Positions 1 to 6,885 are shown, counted from the first letter of the stretch. The stretch is 10,563 nucleotides of DNA from an uncultured Propionibacteriaceae bacterium (GCA_936941515.1 CAKZJI010000087.1:1-10563); one strand, 5' to 3'. The notes: generated from the sequence alone by a model not told the origin. Translations and numbers: made by a program.

Positions 1-767
1 TCGTCAAGGTCGTCGGTGGGCATGGCGGCGGCCTCATTGTCGTAGCGTCCCAGCAACACCAGGAACTCCGACGTCAACGGCTCCGAGGCATCGAACAGCG
101 CCGAGTTCTCGATGCGGTAGGCCAGATCCGAGGTCAGCCGCCCGTACTCCTCCGTGATCCCCTCAACCCTGGCGACGATGTCAGCACGCCGCTGCGTGTC
201 GGTGGGCAGCTCCGGATGCTCACCCCGCTGCCGCGCCAGGGCGTAGTCGACGAGGTTGCTGCCGTCCAGTTCCAGCATCCCCGGCGTGACGATCCTCGTC
301 GTCCGCGGCTGACGCCTCCTGAGAAAGAAGACCATGAAAAAGAGCAGGATTCCCAGAGCGGGGAGGTGCACCAGCAGCATGGCGGGGTGCATCAGCGCCA
401 TCTGGAAACCCACACCCGCTCCTCCGATGGCCACGCTGAGCACACCCCAGCCCCCCGGCATGCTCATGTCGAAGAAGCGGAAGCCCCAGGCCACGGGTGG
501 GATGCTCAGGATACGGAAGTCCCCACTGCCCATCACCGAACGCAGCGCCGCGCCAATCGTCTGCTCCCGGGTGTTGCCGCCAAGCGGCTGATCAAGCTGA
601 TCGAGTCTGTCGACGGGAGCGTAGAGAACCCCATGGGCGTCATTCCCAGCGGGATGCACAGTGGCCACGAAGGCCTGGTTATCGTCGCGAAGCACCAGCA
701 GCCCCGTCTTCCCGATCTGAAGCACCCTCGTCTCCGGCGGCACCTCCCGCCACAGCTCAAAGCTCAC
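1..767 (-). CDS. Membrane protein of unknown function, paralogous to its upstream neighbour (3' end outside window)
   Basis: The frame opens at GTG 767 and stays open to the left edge, giving 255 codons without a stop. The start is supported by a GGAGGAG ribosome-binding site just upstream and by a 4-base GTGA overlap with the stop of the upstream gene, which implies translational coupling. Residues 1-100 form a soluble domain (MSFELWREVPPETRVLQIG...). Residues about 107-124 and 129-149 are two hydrophobic segments, followed by a basic RRRQPR stretch, so the remainder is probably cytosolic. Residues about 200-243 (VEGITEEYGRLTSDLAYRIE..LFD) match a region of the upstream protein, so the two are related there while their N-termini differ. 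I recognise no catalytic motif or named family. A two-component membrane complex is a reasonable inference from coupling and shared architecture. I am sure of the coding call, not of the function. Confidence 0.85.
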   Translation of the reverse strand, partial: MSFELWREVPPETRVLQIGKTGLLVLRDDNQAFVATVHPAGNDAHGVLYAPVDRLDQLDQPLGGNTREQTIGAALRSVMGSGDFRILSIPPVAWGFRFFDMSMPGGWGVLSVAIGGAGVGFQMALMHPAMLLVHLPALGILLFFMVFFLRRRQPRTTRIVTPGMLELDGSNLVDYALARQRGEHPELPTDTQRRADIVARVEGITEEYGRLTSDLAYRIENSALFDASEPLTSEFLVLLGRYDNEAAAMPTDDLD

Positions 768-1777
768 GGCTCCTCCACCGGCCTGCGCCTGCCCGGCAAT
801 GCCAGCGTGACCCCACCCTCGATCATGCGACGCGCCTGCGCAGGTCGGGGCAGGTAGTACAGCGCCAGCGACCCCAGCAGCTCCACCACCTGCCGCTGCG
901 CCGCCTCCCGCTCCCCCGGGCTACCAGCGCCGACCGCAAGCCGCGCGGCCTTCAGGGCACGCTCCGCCGGTCCCTGCGCCTCTGCGGGCAAATGCTTCAG
1001 CCCGACAGCCTCCGCGTGGACCTTGGCGGCGTCGAAGGCGACGCGGATCTCCGCAGCCAGGGTTCCCAGCTCCGCACCGTCGAGGGTCTCATGGGTTGTG
1101 TCCCAGCGGATGAGCGCGGTGGTGAGGCGACGGGTCAGCTCGTCGGCGGGGTCGAAGAACGCCGGGGCCTCGAAGCGGTAGACCAGGTCGGTCAGCAACC
1201 GGCCGTAGTCCTCCTTGACGCTCTCCACCAGGGCGACGGCGGCCTCGGCGGCTGGGCGTTCGTCGAGGAGGGCATCCAGCGCATGGGCTCCCTCATCAGT
1301 GGCATACACCTGCCGCAGCGCGGGCCACCTACCCAGCAGCGGCACCGCCGCGACGACCGCGGCCACGAACAGCACCATGGTCAGCACTCCCTGCCAGGTC
1401 TGCCAGATGCCGATTCCCAGCCCGAACACCGCCAGCGAGACAACAGCCATCCCGGCGACCGCCCTGGCCAGGAGAACCCCCGTCCGGAACCGGTGGGTCA
1501 CCACCCCCTTCGGCAGCGTGAAGGCCCGCACCGGCCGGGACTTGAGGTGGACGACGGCCCAGTCGCCCAGCTCACGCTGATTCGACGCCTCGAAGAACTC
1601 CGGGGTGGCCCCTGCCCGCGACATCAGCAACTTGATCGTGTTGCCCTGTCGTTCCCGGACCGTCAGCACCCGCAGCGAGCGGTCCTCGGACTCAATGACC
1701 ACGGGCGTGGCCAGCTCTCCCAGTTGGGTCTCGAACCGCACCGGCCTCAAGTCTAGAGGCGGTGGGTGTTCAGGCAT
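764..1777 (-). CDS. Two-helix membrane protein of unknown function
   Basis: This frame encodes 337 residues from ATG 1777 (MPEHPPPLDLRPV). The frame is also open upstream of this start, but that part runs into a regulator remnant and looks non-coding. Residues 1-99 form a soluble domain. Residues about 101-121 and 129-149 are strongly hydrophobic and likely span the membrane as a hairpin. Residues about 160-337 are charged and alanine-rich, probably helical and cytosolic. The VESVKEDYGRLLTDLVYRFE region (184-203) and the following FFDPADELT are clearly similar to the downstream gene. The C-terminus ends VEEP* and overlaps the next start by 4 bases. No good Shine-Dalgarno is placed for ATG 1777, but a TAnnnT-type -10 box lies 6 bases upstream, so the mRNA may be leaderless. 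No family assignment is possible by eye. Confidence 0.85.
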   Translation of the reverse strand: MPEHPPPLDLRPVRFETQLGELATPVVIESEDRSLRVLTVRERQGNTIKLLMSRAGATPEFFEASNQRELGDWAVVHLKSRPVRAFTLPKGVVTHRFRTGVLLARAVAGMAVVSLAVFGLGIGIWQTWQGVLTMVLFVAAVVAAVPLLGRWPALRQVYATDEGAHALDALLDERPAAEAAVALVESVKEDYGRLLTDLVYRFEAPAFFDPADELTRRLTTALIRWDTTHETLDGAELGTLAAEIRVAFDAAKVHAEAVGLKHLPAEAQGPAERALKAARLAVGAGSPGEREAAQRQVVELLGSLALYYLPRPAQARRMIEGGVTLALPGRRRPVEEP

Positions 1778-1783
1778 GCCCCC

Positions 1784-1789
1784 AGGGTA
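1784..1789 (-). promoter_or_regulatory. Possible -10 box for a leaderless transcript
   Basis: TACCCT on the minus strand fits the actinobacterial TAnnnT -10 pattern and ends 6 bases before ATG 1777, which would place transcription initiation at or next to the start codon. The -35 position holds TGGCGA, a weak match. This is inferred from spacing only. Confidence 0.3.
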
Positions 1790-1799
1790 ACGACCCCTC

Positions 1800-1982
1800 A
1801 CATGCCTCGCCAGACCAACGTCCACCGGGCCGGGCGCGACGCACATAGCGGGTCAGCGACAACCCCGTCACGGCACGGAAGTTCTCCTTGAACTTGGTTG
1901 GGCTCATGCAGGCCTCCCGTGCCAGATCGACGTCGCGCGGGAAGACCACCATCACCAGACTGGCGAATGCGCTCGCCCCCAC
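1800..1982 (-). pseudogene. Remnant of an AraC-family transcriptional regulator (DNA-binding domain piece)
   Basis: Minus-strand translation around 1934-1830 gives DVDLAREAC followed by MSPTKFKENFRAVTGLS and LTRYVRRAR. This is the classic AraC/XylS helix-turn-helix pattern, where a helix with LA..A is followed by MSPTKFK..F and then G.S...Y..R. Only about 35-50 recognisable residues remain. There is no start, no N-terminal sensor domain and no second helix-turn-helix, and the frame then drifts into unrelated sequence before the neighbouring membrane gene. The family match is confident from motif recognition; that it is dead is inferred from its truncation. An ATPase fragment lies directly behind it on the other strand, so the two may descend from one degraded transport locus. 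Confidence 0.65.
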
Positions 1983-1999
1983 CTTCTTCCTTCCCCAGA

Positions 2000-2170
2000 A
2001 AGCTCAGCGGACAGGTGCTGAGCGGCGGCGAGGACTGCACCGGGACGGAGAGCTGGCAGGTGGCCGAGCGCATCGGGTCGGTGTTCCAGAACCCGCGGAC
2101 CCAGCTCTTCACCGTCGACTCCACCAGCGAGATCGCCTCACGCTGGAGAGCATGGGCTGGCCCGGGGGAG
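2000..2170 (+). pseudogene. Remnant of an ECF/cobalt-type ABC transporter ATP-binding subunit
   Basis: Plus-strand translation gives SGQVLSGGEDCTGTESW (from about 2018) and then IGSVFQNPRTQLFTVDS with TSEIA (to 2137). This resembles the stretch running from between the Walker A motif and the Q-loop through the Q-loop of EcfA/CbiO-type ATPases, where VFQNP and FTVD..SE.AF are conserved. After TSEIA the matching sequence continues in the next frame (LTLESMGWP, about 2142-2166), so there is a frameshift. Walker A, the signature LSGGQ of a full domain, Walker B and the H-loop are absent. Such ATPases pair with EcfT and a substrate-binding S component to import vitamins or metals; neither partner is here. 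The family call is moderately strong and the non-functional call is strong. Confidence 0.6.
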
Positions 2171-2179
2171 CTACTCCGG

Positions 2180-2455
2180 GGGGGGTGAAGACGGTGCTCG
2201 GCACCCCGCAGCGGTCGTAGAGGGACTCACAGGCTTGACAGGGGCCGACGGGCGTCCCGTCAGGCCCCTTGATCCTCACCCGGAAATCCGATCCTGGCAG
2301 ATTCTCAACACCGTCGTAGTCGTGGGCAGGCCATCACCCAGCACCACCGTCTGCGCGTCCTCCCGGTCCTCGACCCCGGCGTTCAGAAAGTGACCGGCGA
2401 TGATGTCAGCCAGCAGATGCTCAGGACTGGTGTTCGGCGCGTTGGGATGGGTCAT
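2180..2455 (-). pseudogene. Frameshifted small ORF with a GPCxxC motif, possibly deaminase-like
   Basis: From ATG 2455 (MTHPNAPNTSPEHLLADIIA) the frame runs to a stop at 2276. Shifting one frame near 2280-2290 continues plausibly as DFRVRIKGPDGTPVGPCQAC, then ESLYDRCGVPSTVFTP, to about 2182. The joined product would be about 90-100 residues. A GPCxxC near the C-terminus after a G.dG.p turn recalls the second zinc-binding motif of bacterial toxin-type nucleotide deaminases (for example YwqJ-like or SCP1.201-like). SPEHLLAD could stand in for the first motif, but a clean HxE is not visible, so the family call is weak. The C-terminal side meets the ATPase remnant at a G-run (2177-2184), suggesting a rearrangement joint. 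It might instead be any small Cys-rich protein. Confidence 0.35.
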
Positions 2456-2552
2456 GCCCCATGAGCCCACAGCGGAGGCTGCTTCGAGATCGATGGGAGG
2501 GGCTTTGGCTCCATGCCCCAGCAGGCTCTGTTCTCTGACTGGTTCCTGAACG

Positions 2553-2558
2553 TAGAAT
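2553..2558 (+). promoter_or_regulatory. Candidate -10 box for the metF-metE operon
   Basis: TAGAAT lies 45 bases ahead of the chosen metF start in an otherwise gene-free strip. The -35 position is poor (GTTCTC or TTCTCT). The resulting leader of about 40 nt is too short for a SAM or cobalamin riboswitch. Confidence 0.35.
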
Positions 2559-2603
2559 CCTGTGCGCCGGTACTGCCCCGATCTCAAGGAATCTCGAAGC
2601 GGA

Positions 2604-3587
2604 ATGTCGACAACCGACGACCTTTATGCCTCCCCATGCACCCACGCGACCGAGCCGACGCTCATCTCGTTCGAGGTCATGCCGCCACGCACCCCCACGG
2701 GAGCCGACAGATTTTGGCGCACCGTGGACGATCTGCTGAGCATACGGCCTGATTTCATGTCCGTGACCTACGGGGCGGGCGGGAAGGACCGGACAAACGC
2801 GCGCGCCGTCGTCGAGCGTCTCGTCAGGGACACCCCCATCCAGCCCATAGCGCACCTGACCTGCGTGGGGAACACGTCGCAGGATGTCGTCGCGACGGTC
2901 TACGACTACCTCGAATCCGGGGTGCGCACGTTCCTGGCCCTGCGTGGCGACCCACCGGCCGACCAGCCGGACTGGGCTCCGGCCGAGGACGGGGTTCATT
3001 CCGCAACTGAGCTCATCCACCTGATCCGGACCGTCGAGAGACGTCGCTGCGACGTGCATCCGGGCGAGCGGCTTCGCGCCGCCTTCAAGCCGCTGACGAT
3101 TGCCGTCGCTGCCTTCCCCGCGGGGAATCCCGCCGCCGGAACCACCCCCGACCAGGAGGTCGAGCGTCTCCTGGTGAAGCAGGCTGCCGGGGCGTCCTTC
3201 GCGATCACGCAGCTGTTCTGGGACGCGGAGGTCTACGCCACCTTCGTCGACAAGGCGACACGTGCCGGCGTGAAGATCCCGATCGTTCCCGGGCTGCTTC
3301 CCGCAACCGACCCGGACCGCCTGCGCAGAGTCCACGACCTGACGGGGGTCGAAGCCCCCGGCCACATCCTTGATGCGCTCACCGCATGCCCCACCCAGGA
3401 GGCCCGCAACGAGTACGGGGCGGTCTTCGGGGAGAGGCTGATCCACGACCTGCTCGACCTGGGGTCGCCAGGATTCCATCTGTACACCTTCAACAAGTCG
3501 GGGCCCGTCCTCGACATCCTCGCTCGCCTGGGACGGGTGCCCGTCTCCCGTCCCAACGACACCAGCCCACACCACACCGTTGACTAG
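2604..3587 (+). CDS. metF: 5,10-methylenetetrahydrofolate reductase
   Basis: This is an FAD-dependent cytosolic TIM-barrel enzyme that reduces 5,10-methylene-THF to 5-methyl-THF, the methyl donor for methionine synthesis. The 327-residue product matches the usual bacterial MetF size. Family motifs are in order: SFEVMPPR (22-29), SVTYGAGG (53-60), HLTCVGNT (84-91), LALRGDPP (111-118), the ASFAITQLFWD segment, IPIVPGLLPATD and FHLYTFNKS near the C-terminus. I chose ATG 2604 (MSTTDDLYAS) over the in-frame start at 2562 because the extra residues look non-coding, and a weak purine-rich stretch (GAAGCGGA) precedes 2604. Its stop overlaps the RBS of metE, so the two are one operon. The product directly supplies the MetE substrate. 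Confidence 0.95.
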   Translation: MSTTDDLYASPCTHATEPTLISFEVMPPRTPTGADRFWRTVDDLLSIRPDFMSVTYGAGGKDRTNARAVVERLVRDTPIQPIAHLTCVGNTSQDVVATVYDYLESGVRTFLALRGDPPADQPDWAPAEDGVHSATELIHLIRTVERRRCDVHPGERLRAAFKPLTIAVAAFPAGNPAAGTTPDQEVERLLVKQAAGASFAITQLFWDAEVYATFVDKATRAGVKIPIVPGLLPATDPDRLRRVHDLTGVEAPGHILDALTACPTQEARNEYGAVFGERLIHDLLDLGSPGFHLYTFNKSGPVLDILARLGRVPVSRPNDTSPHHTVD

Positions 3588-3597
3588 GAGTGTTCCG

Positions 3598-5916
3598 ATG
3601 TCTCCATTCCCCTCGGCGTCCATCCTCGCCTATCCGCGCATCGGTCGCGGACGAGAGCTGAAGAAGGCCCTCGAAGCCCGCTGGTCCGGAAGAATCGGCG
3701 ACGCCGATCTGCTTGATGCGCAGACCCGGCTGCGTCGGGAGAACCTCGCCCGCCTCGTCGAGCTGGGGCTCGGCGCCTCGGATGCATCGCTTGCCGACGC
3801 CCCCTCGCTCTATGACCAGGTCCTAGACGTCACCTTCCTGCTTGGCGCAGTCCCGGAACGCTTCCGCGGACGCGAGGGCCTCGACCTGTATTTCGCGCTG
3901 GCACGCGGTGACGCGGGGGTGGCTCCCGAGGAGATGACGAAGTGGTTCGACACGAACTATCACTACATCGTTCCCGAGATCGGTCCGCAGACCCCCATCT
4001 CCTTCGCCGACGACACCGTCGTCCGGCATTTCACCGACGCCCGCGAGTGGGGGTACATCACCCGCCCCGTTCTCGTCGGCCCTGTCACCTATCTTGCGCT
4101 CGCGAAGGCGGACGCGAACGCCCCCGAGGGATTCGATCCGCTCAGTCGCATCGACGATGTCACCGCGGCCTACCGGCAGGTGCAGCGCGCACTCGCCGAG
4201 GCCGGTGCCCCGTGGGTGCAGCTCGACGAACCCGCGCTCGTCTCAGACAATCTCGGGCATTCACGCCAGGAGCTGGCTGAGGCTGCGGGCCGCGTGTACC
4301 GGGTCCTCGCCGAGGCCAGGAGCGGGGCAGATCGCCCTGCGATCCTCGTCACAACCCCCTACGGTGATGGAACCGGGGCGCTGGCTGCGCTGGCGGCCTC
4401 AGGTATCGAGGCCCTCCACGTGGATGCGGGGCGGGGGCGGCTTCCGGCTCCCGGCGGCGTCGACCTGTCCGGCGTGACTCTCGTCGTCGGCGCCGTCGAC
4501 GGACGGAACATCTGGCGTGCGGATCTCGCCGCGGCGCGGGCTCTTCTCGATGAGGCACGGGCCCTCGGGGCTGCGCGGGTAACCGTCGCCACCACCAACT
4601 CCCTCCAGCACGTCCCCCACGACACTGGTCTTGAGACGTGGGATGACGCGGCGCTGGATCGCAATCTGCACGCCTGGCTGGCCTTCGCGGACCAGAAGGT
4701 CGGTGAGGTTGTCACGCTTGCACGGGGACTCGACGAGGGGTGGGAGGCGGTTGCGGATGAGATCGCCGAGGCCTCCCATGTCCTCACGGAACGCCCCCAG
4801 GCTCCCGGTGTCGTCCGTCCTGAGGTGCGTGACCGGGTGGCGGCCCTGACTGAGGAGGATCGCAGGCGGGAGGACTTCTCGGTACGCGAGGTCGCGCAGC
4901 GTGAGCGTTTCAGGCTGCCGGACCTGCCGACCACAACCATCGGCTCCTTTCCGCAGACCGGCGAGATCCGCAGGGCCCGCGCAGCCAATGCGCGGGGCGA
5001 GCTGTCCGACGCCGACTACGCCAACCGCATGCGGGCGGAGATCGCCTCGGTCATCAGGTTGCAGGAGAGGCTCGGGCTGGACGTCCTGGTTCACGGCGAG
5101 GCCGAGCGTAACGACATGGTCCAGTACTTCGCGGAGCTCCTCGACGGTTTCGCCGCAACCCACAACGGCTGGGTTCAGTCCTATGGCTCCCGCTGCACCC
5201 GTCCGTCGATCCTGTGGGGTGATGTCTCCAGGCCGGAGGCGATGACCGTCGAGTGGTCCGCCTATGCGCAGTCCCTGACCGGCAAACCTGTCAAGGGGAT
5301 GCTCACCGGTCCGGTGACGATCATCGCCTGGTCGTTCCCACGCAACGACCTGCCGCTCAGCCAGGTCGCCGACCAGATCGGCCTGGCGCTGCGCGACGAG
5401 ATCAGGGACCTTGAGGCAGCGGGCATCGGCATCATCCAGGTCGACGAGCCCGCGCTGCGGGAGCTTCTCCCCCTCGACGGGGCACGCCACAACGACTACC
5501 TGGCGTGGTCGGTCGGGGCGTTTCGCGTGGCGACAGCCTCTGTGCGTCCTGACACGCAGATCCACACGCACCTGTGCTATTCGGAGTTCGGGCAGAGCAT
5601 CGACGCGATCGCCGACCTTGACGCGGATGTCACATCCATTGAGGCGGCCCGCTCCAGGATGGAGGTCCTGCCAGAGCTCGCTGAACACGGCTTCGATCAC
5701 GGCATCGGACCGGGCGTGTGGGACATCCACTCTCCGCGTGTCCCCTCCGTCGGTGAGTTGCGTGAGCTCATCAAGGCGGCCGCCGAGTCTGTTGCCCCTC
5801 AGCATCTGTGGGTGAATCCGGACTGCGGATTGAAGACTCGCGGCTATGCCGAGACGGAGGAGTCGCTGGCGAATCTCGTCGCCGCCACCCGGGAGGTGCG
5901 CGCCCAGCGCGGATAG
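3598..5916 (+). CDS. metE: Cobalamin-independent methionine synthase
   Basis: MetE transfers the methyl group of 5-methyl-THF polyglutamate to homocysteine, the last step of methionine synthesis, without B12. The 772 residues match the family length of about 750-780. The N-terminal barrel begins LAYPRIGRGRELKKALEARW; the C-terminal catalytic barrel begins TTTIGSFPQTGEIR and contains GEAERNDMVQYF, MLTGPVTIIAWSFPRND and IQVDEPALRE. The zinc site is complete: His658 and Cys660 in HTHLCYSEF, Glu682 in SIEAARS and Cys743 in NPDCGLK. These correspond to E. coli His641, Cys643, Glu665 and Cys726 with a constant offset of 17. I chose ATG 3598 because AGGAG sits at 3587-3591, partly inside the metF stop; an ATG at 3580 would overlap metF and lacks an RBS. 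The enzyme appears fully functional. No riboswitch can fit in the 10-base gap before it. Confidence 0.97.
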   Translation: MSPFPSASILAYPRIGRGRELKKALEARWSGRIGDADLLDAQTRLRRENLARLVELGLGASDASLADAPSLYDQVLDVTFLLGAVPERFRGREGLDLYFALARGDAGVAPEEMTKWFDTNYHYIVPEIGPQTPISFADDTVVRHFTDAREWGYITRPVLVGPVTYLALAKADANAPEGFDPLSRIDDVTAAYRQVQRALAEAGAPWVQLDEPALVSDNLGHSRQELAEAAGRVYRVLAEARSGADRPAILVTTPYGDGTGALAALAASGIEALHVDAGRGRLPAPGGVDLSGVTLVVGAVDGRNIWRADLAAARALLDEARALGAARVTVATTNSLQHVPHDTGLETWDDAALDRNLHAWLAFADQKVGEVVTLARGLDEGWEAVADEIAEASHVLTERPQAPGVVRPEVRDRVAALTEEDRRREDFSVREVAQRERFRLPDLPTTTIGSFPQTGEIRRARAANARGELSDADYANRMRAEIASVIRLQERLGLDVLVHGEAERNDMVQYFAELLDGFAATHNGWVQSYGSRCTRPSILWGDVSRPEAMTVEWSAYAQSLTGKPVKGMLTGPVTIIAWSFPRNDLPLSQVADQIGLALRDEIRDLEAAGIGIIQVDEPALRELLPLDGARHNDYLAWSVGAFRVATASVRPDTQIHTHLCYSEFGQSIDAIADLDADVTSIEAARSRMEVLPELAEHGFDHGIGPGVWDIHSPRVPSVGELRELIKAAAESVAPQHLWVNPDCGLKTRGYAETEESLANLVAATREVRAQRG

Positions 5917-5931
5917 CGTCGTCCTCGGTGC

Positions 5932-5965
5932 GGGGCGGCGAGGGCTTGCGGGTTCTCGTCGCCCC
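5932..5965 (+). terminator. GC-rich hairpin after metE
   Basis: GGGGCGGCGAG (5932-5942) pairs with CTCGTCGCCCC (5955-5965) through 11 bp including one G-U, around a 12-base loop, starting 15 bases after the metE stop. There is no U-run, which is common for actinobacterial terminators. It separates metE from the convergent tRNA. Confidence 0.55.
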
Positions 5966-6026
5966 GTCAGGCCTGCGGGAGACGAGTGGAGAGGATCACC
6001 CCCGACGCTGGGATGTGTTCTTCACG

Positions 6027-6099
6027 CGCGCTCGGAGGGACTCGAACCCCCAACCTTCTGATCCGTAGTCAGATGCTCTATCCATTAAGCTACGAGCGC
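6027..6099 (-). tRNA. tRNA-Arg (anticodon ACG)
   Basis: The minus strand folds into a full cloverleaf. The 7-bp acceptor GCGCTCG (6099-6093) pairs with CGAGCGC (6034-6028). The D-arm is GCTTAATGGATAGAGC. The anticodon stem TCTGA/TCAGA holds the loop CTACGGA, giving anticodon ACG, which reads CGU/CGC after conversion of A34 to inosine. The T-arm GGGGG-TTCGAGT-CCCTC has one G-U pair. Length is 73 with discriminator G; no CCA is encoded, as usual in actinobacteria. It is convergent with metE. Confidence 0.95.
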
Positions 6100-6113
6100 T
6101 TGGGCGAGAGCTA

Positions 6114-6142
6114 ACTATACGCACCTCGGCCACACTTGGCAA
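6114..6142 (-). promoter_or_regulatory. Promoter of tRNA-Arg
   Basis: On the minus strand, TTGCCA (-35, 6142-6137) is followed by exactly 17 bases and TATAGT (-10, 6119-6114). Initiation would fall near 6107, just ahead of the mature tRNA 5' end at 6099. The near-consensus boxes and ideal spacing make this convincing. Confidence 0.75.
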
Positions 6143-6184
6143 AACCACGACCGCTCCCGAAGATGGGACCGCCTGGAATGGGGT

Positions 6185-6212
6185 GTGCCCTGCCGGTTGA
6201 CCGGCAGGGCAC
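6185..6212 (-). terminator. Terminator hairpin of the beta-helix gene remnant
   Basis: GTGCCCTGCCGG and its exact complement form a 12-bp stem around a 4-base loop, 16 bases after the remnant's stop. It has the same position and type as the hairpin behind the intact beta-helix gene (7196-7227) but with differing stem bases that still pair. That suggests the structure was kept by compensating changes or copied from a diverged paralogue. Confidence 0.6.
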
Positions 6213-6227
6213 GTCCAGAGGTCAGGA

Positions 6228-6476
6228 TCAGCGGTTGACATTCATCATGGGGTTGAGGAGGATGCCGCGGCTGACGGGCGTCCCAGACCTCACGGTTTGG
6301 CCGCTCGGGTCAATCACCTCCTTGGCGACGTCCTCCGGCAGCGGCTTGCCCGAGTTCTCGGCAGGGCTGCCGGGTTTGATGGTGTAGTCACTCACCCGGT
6401 AGTCGTTGTTGCGCTGGGCCTTCGATGTGATCGCCTTGGCCCGAGCCCAGAGCCTCCTGGCCCAGGACACCACCTT
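6228..6476 (-). pseudogene. 3' remnant of a secreted beta-helix protein gene (paralogue of the 7242-9320 gene)
   Basis: Residues encoded at 6410-6231 (NNDYRVSDYTIKPGSPAEN ... LLNPMMNVNR*) align with the last 59 residues of the intact beta-helix protein, with about 46 identities and a single one-residue insertion (VAKEVIDP against VAKAIDP). Similarity continues past the stop through the terminator to about 6171. Upstream of 6410 only a faint resemblance remains, then WGSLQKVVSWARRLWARAKA, which I cannot place. An in-frame TAG TAG at 6492-6497 closes the frame. Signal peptide, N-terminal cap and helix repeats are all missing, so it cannot make the full protein. It is best read as the tail of a tandem duplicate whose body was deleted or replaced by the small membrane gene next to it. 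A non-identical gene conversion donor is another possibility. Confidence 0.8.
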
Positions 6477-6494
6477 CTGGAGGCTGCCCCACTA

Positions 6495-6780
6495 CTAGCG
6501 GGTCTCAGAACGTCGATTCTGCAGCTTTGGGTGGGATAGGCACAACATCAGCAACACAACCGTCAGCATTACCATGCGAATCACCGCTTCCCACGTGGGC
6601 TCAAACATCACAGTCGGAATCGAGAGAATGATCGTCGTCGCGGTGAAAGCAAGCGCGAGAACATAGAGGCTTATTCATAGAGGGTGCCAGAAATAGCGAA
6701 ACCTCTTGTCGTAGCCCAGTTGTCAGCAGCTGTGAATAAGCCTCATAGTAGGGTGTTTTGATGTGGATTTCTGATTGCAT
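6495..6780 (-). pseudogene. Small two-helix membrane protein gene interrupted by a miniature inverted-repeat element
   Basis: ATG 6780 is preceded by AAGGA at a suitable distance and by a near-consensus promoter. After 12 codons (MQSEIHIKTPYY) the frame enters the 79-bp element at 6666-6744. Removing the element plus one copy of the flanking ATA (82 bases) joins TAT directly to GTTCTC and gives an uninterrupted 67-residue ORF ending at the TAG at 6495: two hydrophobic segments at about 12-31 and 39-54, then a basic tail HPKLQNRRSETR. The 204 remaining bases are a whole number of codons. As it stands, the ATG frame reads through the element and stops after about 59 residues with only the first 12 authentic. 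Function is unknown; two-helix proteins of this size are often orphan membrane peptides. The reconstruction is direct from sequence; inactivation is inferred. Confidence 0.75.
6666..6744. mobile_element. Miniature inverted-repeat element (MITE-like), copy A
   Basis: This 79-bp element is bounded by perfect 12-bp terminal inverted repeats, GAGGCTTATTCA and TGAATAAGCCTC. It is flanked by ATA on both sides (6663-6665 and 6745-6747), a 3-bp target duplication. It has no coding capacity for a transposase, so it would move only in trans. A 78-bp relative lies at 10374-10451 with the same termini. GAG termini with 3-bp duplications occur in some IS5-family groups such as IS1031, but the parent element is not in the window and that assignment is a guess. 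Confidence 0.8.
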
Positions 6781-6830
6781 TGGTCTATTTCCTTATATCC
6801 CAAGAGTGGCAGCAAGACGCGCAGCAACTG

Positions 6831-6859
6831 ATTCTACGTCCACGGCTCTTGCTATTCAA
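6831..6859 (-). promoter_or_regulatory. Promoter of the interrupted small membrane protein gene
   Basis: On the minus strand, TTGAAT (6859-6854) is separated by 17 bases from TAGAAT (6836-6831). Initiation near 6824 leaves a leader of about 44 nt containing the AAGGA ribosome-binding site before ATG 6780. It is a good sigma-70-type match and supports the small ORF having been a real gene. Confidence 0.6.
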
Positions 6860-6885
6860 CGCCAAGGCAACTGCCAGCAGCAGTG

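Noticed and set aside
497..1756. Long plus-strand open frame (419 codons)
   Set aside because: It is antisense to the two membrane protein genes; the translation is Arg/Gln/Pro-rich with no domain sense, and the minus strand gives coherent helices and coupled starts.
2421..3623. Long minus-strand open frame opposite metF
   Set aside because: High GC opens antisense frames; metF motifs on the plus strand account fully for this stretch.
4399..5805. 468-codon minus-strand open frame opposite metE
   Set aside because: metE is complete with all zinc ligands in the plus strand; the antisense translation has no recognisable family.
6027..6099. tRNA-Arg as an integration site for a genomic island
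   Set aside because: No integrase gene and no repeat of the tRNA 3' end was seen in the window.
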